From positions 1,178,001 through 1,242,000 of the forward strand of contig OX337240.1 of NCBI GenBank assembly GCA_946965045.2: a stretch of 64,000 bases of DNA, written 5' to 3'. The notes under the pieces were generated by a model, which made no database searches, was not told the origin of the DNA, and worked only from the letters and a program-made list of their open reading frames with translations. Source of the DNA: Epithemia pelagica (taxonomy: Eukaryota > Bacillariophyta > Bacillariophyceae > Surirellales > Surirellaceae). Shown piece by piece: positions 1 through 10,255 of this stretch. Numbering within the stretch: position 1 is the first letter of the stretch; the number at the start of each line of letters is the position of its first letter. A program made the translations under genes and the position numbers.

Positions 1-240
1 AGAGATCGAGCTGACTATCACGCGCATGCAACAATTTTAATGCGCACAAGCCCGCGATCAAACCACGAATAATGCGCGCCACACTCCGATAATGCGCACT
101 ACAACTATCTGGCGCGCTCGACCCCCCCGAGACGCGCATGACGCAACCCTCATGCGCAAGCGTCTGTCCCCTCACCTTTGAATCACGAATTTCCACTCCC
201 ACCACATCACACAGTAGCTGCCAGAAAGACTGACGCACAT
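1..240. repeat. TGCGCA-rich subterminal array (5' side)
   Basis: This non-coding stretch carries about seven copies of a TGCGCA/GCGCGC-type motif at irregular spacing (for example near 22, 40, 73, 93, 134 and 151). A similar array lies at 3216-3375, on the far side of the broken gene at 1657-2867. Paired motif arrays of this kind are typical of the subterminal regions of DNA transposons, where transposase binds. The outer end may lie before the window starts, and no target-site duplication can be checked. Confidence 0.45.
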
Positions 241-531
241 GGATGTCCCAAAGAATGTCTCAGATGGATCCTCCTTCCCAATCACCCAAACCGCGGGGAT
301 TACCAACTCGACACTCTGATCCATCGAACAAAACCGAACAACTTAGCATACTAGTCATTCAACAATCAACGACCACAAGAATCGATGCTCATTCATCTCC
401 CTCCACCTCCACCCAACACACCACGACAAACAACAACAGCAGCAGCAGCAACAACAGCAATCGATCACCCAACGCTATCGAGATTCCCCTGTTCAATCCC
501 ATTATCTATCCAGCTTCTTTCATCAACCTAA

Positions 532-1430
532 CAGCTCTGCCATTCCAATCACGCTACAATTAAAGCGGCTTGGGGCATCTGTCTGATTGTTGCTTGGTTC
601 CTTTTCAGCCACCTTTTTGTTGCTTGCTTTCTCTCTGCCGAGATTCCCTTTTCAATCCTTTCACCTATCCAACTTCTTTCACCAACCTAACAGCTCTGCC
701 ATTCCAATCACGCTACAATTAAAGCGGCTTGGGGCATCTGTCTGATTGTTGCTTGGTTCCTTTTCAGCCACCTTTTTTTGCTTGCTTCCTCTTCAGCCAC
801 CTTCACTCCAAAACCGCTGCACCAGAAGAAGAGGAAGAGGAACTCAAGCACGGCCAGAGCATTCGAGACATTGACACTTGCACTATCTTGCAGCTCTGCC
901 ATTCCAATCACGCTACAACTAAAGCGGCTTGGGGCATCTGTCTGATTGTTGCTTGCTTCTTTTCAACCACGACCTTCACTCCAAAACCGCTACAACAGGA
1001 AAACAAGAAGAAGAGGAACCCAAGAAGAAGAACGACCACCAGAGCATTCGAAATATTGTCGACATTTGTCCTATCTTTGACACTTGCACTATCTTGCAGC
1101 TCTGCCATTCCAATCACGCTACAACTAAAGCGGCTTGGGGCATCTGTCTGATTGTTGCTTGCTTCTTTTCAACCACGACCTTCACTCCAAAACTGCTACA
1201 ACAGGAAAACAAGAAGAAGAGGAACCCAAGAAGAAGAACGACCACCAGAGCATTCGAAATATTGTCGACATTTTTCCTATCTTTGACACTTGCACTATCT
1301 TGCAGCTCTGCCATTCCAATCACCACGCTACAATTAAAGCGGCTTGGGGCATCTGTCTGATTGTTGCTTGTTTCACTCAGCTCTGTCCTTCATTCCAATC
1401 ACGCTATTACAATTAAAGCGGTTTCGGGCT
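532..1430. repeat. ~206-bp tandem repeat, 5-6 copies
   Basis: A block starting with the anchor CAGCTCTGCCATTCCAATCA recurs at 532, 691, 891, 1097 and 1303, with a degenerate partial copy near 1379. Spacings are 159, 200, 206, 206 and 76 bp. The 891, 1097 and 1303 copies are nearly identical; the outer ones are shorter and more diverged, as expected for an array growing from its middle by unequal exchange. Open frames of 60-140 codons occur on both strands only because the repeat is short of stops; none looks like a gene. The array lies within the putative transposon unit, upstream of its gene. Confidence 0.85.
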
Positions 1431-1656
1431 ATCTGTTAGATTGTTTATCAAGAACCCTCCTGTCCTCGTGATACTCCGACTTGAATAGAACAGACCCAAA
1501 GCAAGCAGTGTGACACGGTGGTAGCCAGTTGCTTCTGTTCTATTCTTGTCGCGAGATTGCTTGGACAACCAACCAACCCCTGGTTTTGGAGTAGCAAATT
1601 CTGGCACCGATTCATCTTCGTCATCTACTTTGCTAACAACAGGGCCTGATCAGGCG

Positions 1657-2867
1657 ATGGAAACTCCTCTACAAGACGATATTCAAAATCAGTTGGCACA
1701 GGAAACACAGACAACAACAGTACACCATAATCAATCATCTTGCCCGACAAGTACGATTGTAACATCCACTACACACAAAGGTTCTGTCGAAAAGGACAAG
1801 AATAAGAAGCAAAAGCCGAAGAAAAAGCCTGAGGTGGTATCGGAGAAGTTCTTTGATACATTTGTTCGGAAGGTGGCATGGCGTTATGTCAAGTATTTCT
1901 CCATGTCCGAAGATACTAAGGCAGATCCGAATGGTCTTTGGGGGAAGTATGGCAAAACATAGTTTACTGAGCACTATTTCAAAGGCAAAGGCATTACGGA
2001 TGCAAAACAACAAGAGGAGTGGTGGATTGAACATTCACCTTATATGCTTGACAAGTTCCGAAGCAAACGATCAAATGTTCTGGCTTCCATGCGAAAAGCA
2101 TTCATAAGTAAGTGTCAATCGAAGAGTGCATGTGTTGGTTCATCACGTCGTCTTCTCATAAAGAGATGTGAGATAATTTGTTGCTGAATCTAGAACATGT
2201 GGGTCTTGATCTATGGCGTGACAGTAATTTCCAGCGGAGGTATCCATGCCTTTTGAACGACTGTGAAGACTTTGGGCCAATGCCTACCCTGGAAGAATTT
2301 CTGTTATTGAGAGGAGAGAAGTGTGACAACTATGCCTATTCATATCTCTTGCAATTGTTTGGTCCATGTGTCTATGGTGAGAATATGCATAAAACCGTGA
2401 TTGATTTCAATTTTGGTGACCACACTGAGCAGCAGGGAAAGGAACATTGTGAAAAGGCCTTGAAGTTATTCACTTCAAGTGACGAGGCGTTCATATTGAC
2501 CATCCTTGTGGATTGCTGGGATGTGTGGACTCACATGGGCAAGACCACTTTCAAGGCGAAACTATTTGAATTAAATCCAAGGTGGTACAATGAAAATGGT
2601 GTTGATCAAATGATTGATACATCCTCAGCAAGGTATCCTCGCTTCAAATATTCAGGCAGTTGGAACTCAAGTCGATGTATGAATGAGGATGGTATGGACT
2701 ATTTTGAGGATATGGAAGAGAAAATCGCTCGTGAAGACAGAGCAGGCGACCGCAGTATCTGGTTCATGATGTTTCTCAATGGGCAATATCGCTCTCGAAT
2801 GGGGTATGCAGATGATGATGCTGTGACAAGGCCCTCTAAAAGGCCACGAAAACGGTCGTGGCAGTGA
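1657..2867 (+). pseudogene. Uncharacterised transposon-associated protein, premature stop
   Basis: The family was not recognised. The first ATG of the frame is at 1657. The frame encodes an acidic/polar start, a Lys-rich stretch and an FxDTFVRKVAWRYVKYF-like region, then is cut by TAG at 1960-1962. Directly after the stop the same frame continues with similar character (FTEHYFKGKG, then Trp-rich EEWWIEH) up to a GTAAGT donor at 2108. A 65-bp intron (2108-2172) would join it to the open frame ending at TGA 2865-2867, which carries LLNLEHVGLDLWRD and a basic C-terminus (KRPRKR) resembling a nuclear localisation signal. It lies between two TGCGCA-rich arrays and may be the cargo or transposase gene of a DNA transposon. 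The stop makes this copy probably dead unless recoded. Confidence 0.5.
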
Positions 2868-3069
2868 TTGATCAGAGTGACAATTGGTTTCATTTCATAT
2901 ACTACTCCTATATAGCTACATGTATTGTGTTCCATTCATTCGCTGGTTGTTAGTGGGAGTGTGTGCATGGTGTTAGTTAAATGCACTGTGTTCAACTTGC
3001 TTGCACTTGATGCTGGAGTAATGCGCATGATGGTGATGTGACACAATCAAGGATGAGTGCATACATAGG

Positions 3070-3190
3070 AGGGTATGTGATGACTGTTGGTTCTTGACTG
3101 TGCATGAAGGTGGACGATTGTGATGACTGTTGGTTCTTGACTGCGCATGAAGGTGGAGGGATGTGATGACTATTGGTTCTTGACTGTGCA
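3070..3190. repeat. Short tandem repeat, ~55 bp unit
   Basis: The phrase TGATGACTGTTGGTTCTTGA, followed by CTGYGCATGAAGGTGGA, occurs about three times in a row (near 3078, 3121 and 3165), the last copy being truncated. It lies inside the 3' non-coding part of the putative transposon unit. Confidence 0.75.
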
Positions 3191-3215
3191 TGGTGTTGAA
3201 GTTGGTGAAATGTGG

Positions 3216-3375
3216 GTCATGCGCTTGCTGGTTCTGGAAAGCACATTTTTAGTAATAACGTGAGGAAGGGCCATGCGCATGTTCTTGTAGGTGTGCGCGT
3301 GTTCTTGTAGGTGTGCGCGTGTTCTTGTAGGTGTGCGCGTGTCCTGCGCGCGGATGATTCTAGTAGGATGCGCTT
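3216..3375. repeat. TGCGCA-rich array with 20-bp GTGTGCGCG repeats (3' side)
   Basis: ATGCGC/GCGCAT motifs recur here, and the unit GTGTGCGCGTGTTCTTGTAG is repeated three to four times between about 3280 and 3345. This mirrors the array at 1-240 and ends about 60 bp before the truncated copia gag frame. The copia element lacks a recognisable 5' LTR here, so this may be a junction between two mobile elements. Confidence 0.5.
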
Positions 3376-3435
3376 AGGGGTGCTTTCTTATCGATAATTA
3401 AACCGCCATAAACTGGCGTACCGTTCCTTCCTTAG

Positions 3436-4905
3436 ATGTACATCATTGAGCAGGGTTTTGATGACGCTCAATCGTTCATGACTGTTGCAGTCCATCAAGT
3501 GCCGTCGATGTTGAAGATGATGGCGAAGACACCTCCAGAGAACGGAGCCTTTCCCTTCAGTGCTAACCTGCAGCTCCACGGCTTCCGAATGTGGCTCGAA
3601 TACCGTTCGTCTCGTGGTCAGGCTCTTAAAGTCTCACTTTTCTCTGATCCGCCCCTGATCAAGAAATGGACCAAACGTACCCAGGAACTGTTTGCACTCA
3701 ACAAGGAAGTTGCCTCCGATGAACTGACCCCACCGAAAGAGTTGACTTCGTTTACTCAGTGGGAGGTGTTTAACGATGCCTTGCTCACGTTCCTCGCACA
3801 GCATCGCAATCCCACAACGGGTGTCCCTTTGACATACGTCCTTCGTGAAACTAAGCCTGTCGGTTCTGAAGCAAGGAATGCTGCCTACGATACTATCGAT
3901 GACGATTTGATTGCTACTACTATCCTGCAAGGTGATCAGTATGCCCTTGACAATCAACGCGTCTTCACACTGATGAAACCTTTCCTTGTTGGCGGACCTG
4001 GCCTGACGTTCATCAAGCCACACCAAAAGAAGAAGGACGGCCGTGAGGCGTATCTTGCGTTGACTCGCCAAGCTACTGGAACAGCAGCTGTCACCATCTG
4101 CAAGAAAGAAGCATACGCTGCTATTGCCGACGCGAAGTTTACAGGCCGCGGTCGTTTCTCGTATCAACAATATGTTCACCGCCATCAGAAAGCTCATAAT
4201 ACGTTGGCTGAACTTGATGAACTTGTTGCCGAAACCAAAAAGGTAACCGATTTCCTCAAAGGTATATCGGATCCCTCTTTGGCGGCGGGAAAGACGGTCG
4301 TCAACGGTGACGCAGCAAAGCTTTCTGATTTTGAAGCATGCCAGCAGTATTTTGGCACGTTGATTGCTGCATCCCGTACCGACAAGACCAATGACGAGAA
4401 TCGAAAGATTGCTGGTGTGGGTACGACTAAGACTAGTGGAAAGAAGAATGGTCGTAACAAGCAGAATAAAAAGAAGACACGTCATTACAGTTTGGATGAA
4501 TGGCGCAAGCTCTCTGATGAAGAGAAGGCCGAAATCCTACGTGCCCGTAAAGAACAGAAAGACAAAGAACAGAAAGACGCTAATGGAAAGCGCAAGGCCG
4601 GAGCCGTGCAAACTGAAGATGAAAATGGCTCTCGCAAGTTGAGTAAAACTGAAACTCCAAAGTCTGATGACATGAAATTAGAGACCACTGACCTGGATGG
4701 GGACGACGCGCCAAACCATTCCGAGCCTGATCCTCCTGTTGCTGATGAACCGACTGTTCCCAAAACCTCAGCCGGAAACAGTTTCGGACGCTTTGCCCAT
4801 AGTAAAAAAGGATCTACAAAGCCGCACAACCCTGATGAAACCAAGGAGCCTACAACTGCCGTTGCAAAAGCTGCCCTTGCTGATAAGGCCACAAAGCAGA
4901 CCTGA
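3436..4905 (+). CDS. Copia Gag region (capsid-like)
   Basis: A 489-residue frame encodes the Gag part of the polyprotein. The first ~300 residues are a mixed helical region typical of diatom copia Gag. A highly basic/charged tail follows (Lys-rich near residues 335-350, then HYSLDEWRKLSDEEKAEI near 352-370 and acidic runs), probably for nucleic-acid binding in place of a zinc knuckle. TGA 4903-4905 ends it, but the same frame continues into protease only six bases on. ATG 3436 lies right at the truncated edge of the element, so the authentic start may be lost. Confidence 0.75.
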   Translation: MYIIEQGFDDAQSFMTVAVHQVPSMLKMMAKTPPENGAFPFSANLQLHGFRMWLEYRSSRGQALKVSLFSDPPLIKKWTKRTQELFALNKEVASDELTPPKELTSFTQWEVFNDALLTFLAQHRNPTTGVPLTYVLRETKPVGSEARNAAYDTIDDDLIATTILQGDQYALDNQRVFTLMKPFLVGGPGLTFIKPHQKKKDGREAYLALTRQATGTAAVTICKKEAYAAIADAKFTGRGRFSYQQYVHRHQKAHNTLAELDELVAETKKVTDFLKGISDPSLAAGKTVVNGDAAKLSDFEACQQYFGTLIAASRTDKTNDENRKIAGVGTTKTSGKKNGRNKQNKKKTRHYSLDEWRKLSDEEKAEILRARKEQKDKEQKDANGKRKAGAVQTEDENGSRKLSKTETPKSDDMKLETTDLDGDDAPNHSEPDPPVADEPTVPKTSAGNSFGRFAHSKKGSTKPHNPDETKEPTTAVAKAALADKATKQT

Positions 4906-5943
4906 GGCTGTGTGCCCAGTGATGAAATTGATAAAACGAATCTTATCCGTCCACATTTCTCACTTGTAGGCACCCCTACCTTCAGCTTAGCCTTTGCACA
5001 CCGTTTATGTGCTGCCGTATCACAGTCCCATACCACTGATCCGATTGATCTGACATGTGAAATGGACTCGCATGCTGACACTTGTTGTGTTGGTCGCAAC
5101 TTTGTGAAATTGAGGGAACCTGACCGTTACATCACTGTTTCCCCATTCTCAGAGGAATATAAACCCCTCGAGCGTATCCCCGTCACCACGACCGCCACTG
5201 TCTGGACTGATGCCCACAACAATAGTTATCTATTGCTGTTTCACGAGTCGTTATTCTTCGGGGACCGATTGTCCCAATCATTGATTTGTCCCAATCAACT
5301 GCGTTCAAACGGCCTCATTGTCCATGATGTGCCGCGTCAGTTTGACCCTTACAGCACACACAGCATTCGTATTCCCGATGCTGACCTGACCATTCCTCTA
5401 GAAATGTCCGGTGTTATCTCTGGCTTCGCGACCACGAAGCCAACCCCGGAGGAGCTCGAGTCGCTCCCACGGATAGTCATGACTGCTGATTCGGTGTGGC
5501 ACCCTCATTCGTCCACCTTTGCTGCCGCGGAGGAGAAAGCCAATGCATCCAATGCATCTGCTGTCCGCCAAGTTGATCCGAATTCGATTGCCGCATCCTG
5601 TGTCCCGCGATTGGTTGCTGCCGTCCGATCATACGACGAAACCTATGGCTATTGCATGGAACTTGAGAATGACGAGGATGAACTATGCAACCGCTTAGTT
5701 GCTGCCGTTCGAGTGTCCCATCCACCGAGTGCCGAGGACACTGTGGACATTGAGGACCTTGATCCTGACGAATACTTTCTCAAAGCCGTTAAGTCTGCTT
5801 CGTCACGACCAACGAAAGCCGTAAAAGTCTTGCCATCTTCTTCTAAGACTGTACTTGATCCCCAGACCTTGTCTTCTCGATGGAATGTCGGCCTTACTAA
5901 GGCCAAGAAGACTTTACAAGTGACAACCCAGGCTGGGGTCTGA
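4906..5943 (+). CDS. Copia aspartic protease region, between two TGA codons
   Basis: This stretch has no ATG of its own near its 5' end and is in frame with Gag. It carries a retroviral-type aspartic protease motif, MDSHADT (catalytic Asp codon at 5065-5067), where many elements have D-S/T-G-A. An acidic linker and the segment RWNVGLTKAKKTL follow. TGA 5941-5943 then interrupts a conserved stretch that resumes as NVLVPSERK. It could be expressed only by readthrough of the TGA at 4903. The frame is ATG-less, so it is best read as part of the broken polyprotein. Confidence 0.65.
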   Translation, partial: GCVPSDEIDKTNLIRPHFSLVGTPTFSLAFAHRLCAAVSQSHTTDPIDLTCEMDSHADTCCVGRNFVKLREPDRYITVSPFSEEYKPLERIPVTTTATVWTDAHNNSYLLLFHESLFFGDRLSQSLICPNQLRSNGLIVHDVPRQFDPYSTHSIRIPDADLTIPLEMSGVISGFATTKPTPEELESLPRIVMTADSVWHPHSSTFAAAEEKANASNASAVRQVDPNSIAASCVPRLVAAVRSYDETYGYCMELENDEDELCNRLVAAVRVSHPPSAEDTVDIEDLDPDEYFLKAVKSASSRPTKAVKVLPSSSKTVLDPQTLSSRWNVGLTKAKKTLQVTTQAGV

Positions 5944-8900
5944 AATGTCCTTGTCCCATCCGAACGCAAGGTCCGAAAGAAAGCTCCATGGCTCAAATTC
6001 CCGAATGTCAAGGGACGATGGTTTTGCGACGAGATGTTCTCCAAGTGCCCATCGCTTGATCTTCACACGGGTGCTTCCGTATTTACTGATGGAAAGGGCT
6101 ATGATTTTGTCTATCCCTGGAAATCAAAGAAGCAACACCCTGAAGGTCTGATGTCCCTTATCCAGAATGTCGGAATTCCTCAGACGTTAATTTCTGATGG
6201 TGCGCAAGAGCTATTTCATGGACGTTCTCGTGAGATCTGTAATGAGTACCGTATCAAACAAGAAGTGACCGTCCCATACAATCAATGGCAGAATGCCGCC
6301 AAAGCGAGCATCCGTGAGTTGAAGAAAGGTGTTATTAGGAAGTTACGTCAAACTGGTGCACCACGACGCACATGGTCCTATGCGCTGAAGTGGGTTGCCT
6401 CTGTCCGCCAGTTAACTGCCTCTGATATCCCTGAACTTAATGGACGAACGCCATTTGAACACGTTCTTGGATCGACACCCGACATCTCTCCCATGGCTTT
6501 GTTTGATTTCTATCAACCTGTATACTATTATACGCCGTCGCATGACTTCCCTCATGAGCGTAAATGTATTGGGCGCTGGCTTGGTCTTGCCGATGACTGT
6601 ATTGATGACATGGCCTTCAACGTCTTGACAGAGAAAGGTCGAGTTATTGTCCGAAAAGATGTGTGGGCAATCCCTGACGACGATGTGAAAAATCCCACAA
6701 TCCGTCAACAACTGGAAGTCTATGATGGTCTTATCAAGACTCTCCTCGTGGATACATCGCCGTCTTCCGATGAAGATGCCGCCAACGTTTCCCCTGATCC
6801 ACCCGATGACTTCTTTGGAGAAGACGAAAGCAAATCTCTCTTTCCTGCTGCTCTTGACTCCAATACACCTCTCCCTGATGCTGACGACTACACTCCGGAG
6901 GAGTTAGACGAATATCTCACAGCCGAAGTCATGCTGCCGCATGGCGGGGACCAGGCCAGAGCCAAGATCATAGGCCGCTCCAAAGATGAACATGGCCGAC
7001 CAATTGGCAAACGTGATCCAAATCCAATCTTAGACACACGTTTCTATGACGTGCTGTATCCCGATGGATCAACCGAATCTCTTGCTGCCAATCTCATTGC
7101 CGAGAACCTTTACTCTCAAGTCGACACTGAGGGCAACTCCTATGCCATTGTAAAGGATATCATTGGACATCGCAAAACCAAGGACGCTGTCCTCCGAACG
7201 AATCCGGACTGGTTGAATGGCCGTAAACGCCATACAACCGTTGGTTGGGAACATGAGTGTGAACTCTCCGATGGTTCTACTGTTTGGATCCCTCTCAAAG
7301 ATCTCAAAAACGATTCGCCTGTACAACTAGCCGAATATGCCGTTGCGGCGGGGCTTGCCAAAGAACCGGCCTATGCCTGGTGGGTTCCACATACGTTACG
7401 CAAACGTGGTGTAATTCTTGCGAAAGTAAAATCTCGCTATTGGAAACGTACCCACAAATATGGTATTGAACTGCCCAAAACCGTTCCAGAAGCTCTTGAG
7501 ATTGATCGTCGAACGGGGACTGATTTCTGGCGGAAAGCCATCGAAAAGGAGATGAAAAATGTTCGCATTGCCTTTGAATTCCGTGATGATGACAAAGTAC
7601 CAATTGGATACAAACATATCCCATGTCATATGGTCTTTGATATCAAGTCTGATCTTCGCCGTAAAGCCCGACTGGTTGCCGGCGGGCATAAGACTGATCC
7701 ACCGAAGGAATCCACGTACTCCAGTGTTGTATCCCGTGATAGCGTACGAATTGCATTCACTATCGCTGCCCTTAATGGCCTGGACGTGTTGGCCGGGGAC
7801 GTACAAAATGCATACCTCAATGCACCAACAAAAGAGCGAACTTATATTACGGCGGGACTAGAATTTGGTCCCGAAAACGTTGGCCGACCTGCACTGATTG
7901 TTCGTGCTCTGTATGGTTTGAAGAGTTCTGCTGCTCGTTGGCGTGATCACATTGCCGCAACACTTCGTGAAATGAAGTTCAACAGTTGCTTGGCTGACCC
8001 TGATGTCTGGCTTCGACCTCAAGTCCGACCATCTGATGGGTTCCAATACTATGAGTATGTACTTGTCTACATAGACGACATACTCTGTGTCAGTCATGAT
8101 CCGCGATCGATCATGAATGATCTGGAAAAACGGTATACAATCAAACCCGAGAGTATTAAAGACCCAGACGAATACTTGGGATCTGAGATTCGACACTATA
8201 CCATACCAGATACTGACGATCCTGAGAACAAACCCCGATGGGCCATGTCCTCCGACAAATATGTTAAACGTGCCATATCTGAAATTGAGACCGAACTGTC
8301 TAAAGTTGGCCAAAAGCTACAGACACGAGTCTCAACTCTGCTTGCCACTGGGTATCGTCCTGAGATTGACTCATCTCCTGAACTGGACCCCCGACGTGCA
8401 AATTACTATCAGGGACTAATTGGTATCCTTCGTTGGGTTGTGGAACTTGGTCGTATCGATATCATTGTTGCCGTATCACAACTGTCCCGATATCTAGCCA
8501 TGCCACGTGAAGGACACCTCGAACAAGCCTTGCACATTTTTGCATACCTAAAAGCGCATGGACGTTCCACCCTTGTGTTCGACGACACAACTCCGACCTT
8601 CGACGAGGATCGTTTCTTCCAGGCAGACTGGTCTGAATACTACCCTGATGCTAGTGACCCTTTGCCGCCCAATATGCCACCACCTCGTGGACGGGCTGTT
8701 ACCACAACTTGTTTTGTTGATGCCGATCACGCTGGTTGTCTTGCTACGCGTCGCTCACAAACTGGTATTCTTATGTTCTTACAACGAGCACCTATCTTGT
8801 GGTATTCCAAACGACAGAGTACTGTTGAGACATCAACATTTGGCTCTGAATTTGTCGCAATGAAGACTGCCATCGAACAGATAGAGGGTTTCCGTTACAA

Positions 8901-9162
8901 GTTGAGAATGATGGGCATTCCACTTGATGGCGAAACCAATGTGTTCTGTGATAATGAATCTGTGTTCAAGAGTGCAACCATGCCAGAAGTCACTCTGAAG
9001 AAGAAACACAATGCAATTGCTTACCATCGCACACGTGAGGCACAAGCCGCCAACATCGTGCGTATCGCCTGGGAAGAAGGTGAAACCAATCTTGCGGACC
9101 TGCTGACAAAATCGTTACCAGGACCCCGATTGCGTTTTCTAGCACAACGTGTTTTGTGGTGA
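5944..9162 (+). CDS. Copia integrase - reverse transcriptase - RNase H
   Basis: The first internal ATG is at 6034, but homology starts at 5944 right after the TGA. Integrase core: Asp in FTDGKGY (6088), Asp in SDGAQE (6196), then 34 residues on a Lys (6301) in AAKASIREL where the catalytic Glu is expected, so strand transfer should be dead. Reverse transcriptase: DVQNAYLNA (first catalytic Asp, about 7798), ALYGLKSS and the YIDD box (8068-8079). RNase H: Asp in DADHAG (about 8720), Glu in SEFVAM (about 8848), Asp in CDNES (about 8949) and NLADLLTK near the C-terminus. Length and order match copia Pol. RT and RNase H look intact by motif. Confidence 0.85.
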   Translation, partial: NVLVPSERKVRKKAPWLKFPNVKGRWFCDEMFSKCPSLDLHTGASVFTDGKGYDFVYPWKSKKQHPEGLMSLIQNVGIPQTLISDGAQELFHGRSREICNEYRIKQEVTVPYNQWQNAAKASIRELKKGVIRKLRQTGAPRRTWSYALKWVASVRQLTASDIPELNGRTPFEHVLGSTPDISPMALFDFYQPVYYYTPSHDFPHERKCIGRWLGLADDCIDDMAFNVLTEKGRVIVRKDVWAIPDDDVKNPTIRQQLEVYDGLIKTLLVDTSPSSDEDAANVSPDPPDDFFGEDESKSLFPAALDSNTPLPDADDYTPEELDEYLTAEVMLPHGGDQARAKIIGRSKDEHGRPIGKRDPNPILDTRFYDVLYPDGSTESLAANLIAENLYSQVDTEGNSYAIVKDIIGHRKTKDAVLRTNPDWLNGRKRHTTVGWEHECELSDGSTVWIPLKDLKNDSPVQLAEYAVAAGLAKEPAYAWWVPHTLRKRGVILAKVKSRYWKRTHKYGIELPKTVPEALEIDRRTGTDFWRKAIEKEMKNVRIAFEFRDDDKVPIGYKHIPCHMVFDIKSDLRRKARLVAGGHKTDPPKESTYSSVVSRDSVRIAFTIAALNGLDVLAGDVQNAYLNAPTKERTYITAGLEFGPENVGRPALIVRALYGLKSSAARWRDHIAATLREMKFNSCLADPDVWLRPQVRPSDGFQYYEYVLVYIDDILCVSHDPRSIMNDLEKRYTIKPESIKDPDEYLGSEIRHYTIPDTDDPENKPRWAMSSDKYVKRAISEIETELSKVGQKLQTRVSTLLATGYRPEIDSSPELDPRRANYYQGLIGILRWVVELGRIDIIVAVSQLSRYLAMPREGHLEQALHIFAYLKAHGRSTLVFDDTTPTFDEDRFFQADWSEYYPDASDPLPPNMPPPRGRAVTTTCFVDADHAGCLATRRSQTGILMFLQRAPILWYSKRQSTVETSTFGSEFVAMKTAIEQIEGFRYKLRMMGIPLDGETNVFCDNESVFKSATMPEVTLKKKHNAIAYHRTREAQAANIVRIAWEEGETNLADLLTKSLPGPRLRFLAQRVLW

Positions 9163-9726
9163 TTACATGATCGAATTCATTGTCCTCACACCCCCTCTTT
9201 TATTGTCCGAATAGACACCCCTCTTAATTGAGAAAAAATAGTCCTGATGGACCGGCCTCTGCTGAAACAAGTCGTGGGCGACCTAGTCGAAATACTTCCG
9301 ATCTAGCTCGCGGGGACTGAATAAATCCCGCCAACAGGTCGCATATTGGCGGATACATGGTCGCATATTGGCGAATATGCATCGCCTACATATGCTGCTA
9401 CGCATCTAGTTTTCTAGTCATAATTTTGGTCTAGCCACTTGTTGCACGCCGTATACACCGTGTTGTAGCGTGTAGTGGCAAGATTTATACACCTCCTCCA
9501 GTCATTTCTCGTCGCACGTGGCACTGTGGATTCCTCATTCCCCCTAATTCCTCGTAATTCCTAAAGATCACAATTTTTATACCGTGCTATTTTACATGGG
9601 TATGGCAGTGATTCCCCACACTGCATAACACCACCGCCGTAGCCGTAGCCTCCTCCAAGTCTTTTTTCAACCTTCATCGCAGATTGTACCTTGTTTTTTC
9701 TTCCTGACACTAAATCCACTGCAGAG
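9163..9726. other. Copia 3' end / probable degenerate 3' LTR and flank
   Basis: No gene is visible. After the Pol stop there is a pyrimidine-rich stretch (near 9185-9240), then a region with the direct repeat GGTCGCATATTGGCG (near 9340 and 9359). This is where a polypurine tract and 3' LTR are expected, but no partner copy exists upstream of 3436 within the window, so LTR limits cannot be set. The last ~150 bases lead into the exon at 9727. Confidence 0.35.
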
Positions 9727-10073
9727 ATGCAAACACCAACTGAAGAGGAGACAAAATGGGAAGCAGTTGCTGCAGCGTGCGATGAAGGCAAGGGGGTACC
9801 TCTACGAGAGTTCAACCCTGACAAGCCTGAAGACATGAACCTCGCTTATGAGACCTTGGATGTCCAAGGTAGGTTCGAACAAAAAAGACTCCAAGCATAT
9901 ATTCGACATCTTCGAGAACAAGGTCCATTGCAAAATAAAAACGAGGTGAGTTTGAATTTGTGTATCTGTATTTGATTTCGAGATTCTGTAGTCATTTTGC
10001 CTTAATCTGGGCAGGCTGGTATTGAGCTAGACTGCCGCAGCAACAAGAATCAATTGCGCATGACAGCATAAAT
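9727..10073 (+). CDS. Candidate header exons upstream of nuclease-kinase copy 1
   Basis: ATG 9727 opens a 73-codon exon (acidic/polar, METP-like start, ending with a basic helix) that stops exactly at a GTGAGT donor at 9946. Intron 9946 to about 10035 ends in GCCGCAG. The next exon in phase 0 reads QQESIAHDSINE and then TGA. Copy 2 (25998) has an unrelated first exon, yet the same donor sequence, a homologous intron and a homologous second exon (EQQSISHDAIQES). Either this is a small stand-alone protein (~85 aa), or it is a header exon spliced onward into the kinase by an intron not resolved here. Function unknown. Confidence 0.4.
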
Positions 10074-10255
10074 GAGTGAACAAACTGAAGCCCTCACATC
10101 ATCTTTTTTAATTTACCTGTATCTTTCCCCTACTCTCTATTCATTTCTCACTCGATAAACGTGCCTCATTTTATCACCGATCCGACAATGGCATTGTTTG
10201 TCATCAATTGAAAATATTTTCGTTGATTGCGATTGCCGAATTTTTCAAATGAACG

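Larger units (their letters stand above)
3436..9162 (+). mobile_element. Ty1/copia retrotransposon (CoDi-like), decayed, 5' LTR absent
   Basis: One continuous frame (frame 1) runs from ATG 3436 to TGA 9160-9162, about 1,908 codons, interrupted only by TGA at 4903-4905 and 5941-5943. Order: Gag, aspartic protease, integrase, reverse transcriptase, RNase H, which is the copia order. Neither a CCHC zinc knuckle in Gag nor a canonical HHCC integrase zinc motif is seen; some diatom lineages use the RW-GL-AKKTL-TTQ type linker found here instead. No LTR precedes 3436, and Gag seems to lack a few N-terminal residues, so the 5' end is probably truncated at the neighbouring transposon-like unit. The missing LTR, both stops and the integrase substitution indicate a non-autonomous relic. 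Confidence 0.9.

Noticed and set aside
532-1430. CRISPR-like array
   Set aside because: The repeat-plus-spacer pattern is absent: whole 206-bp units repeat without unique spacers, and the genome is eukaryotic.
3634-4485. 283-codon minus-strand frame
   Set aside because: Exact antisense of Gag; no domain and no start context.
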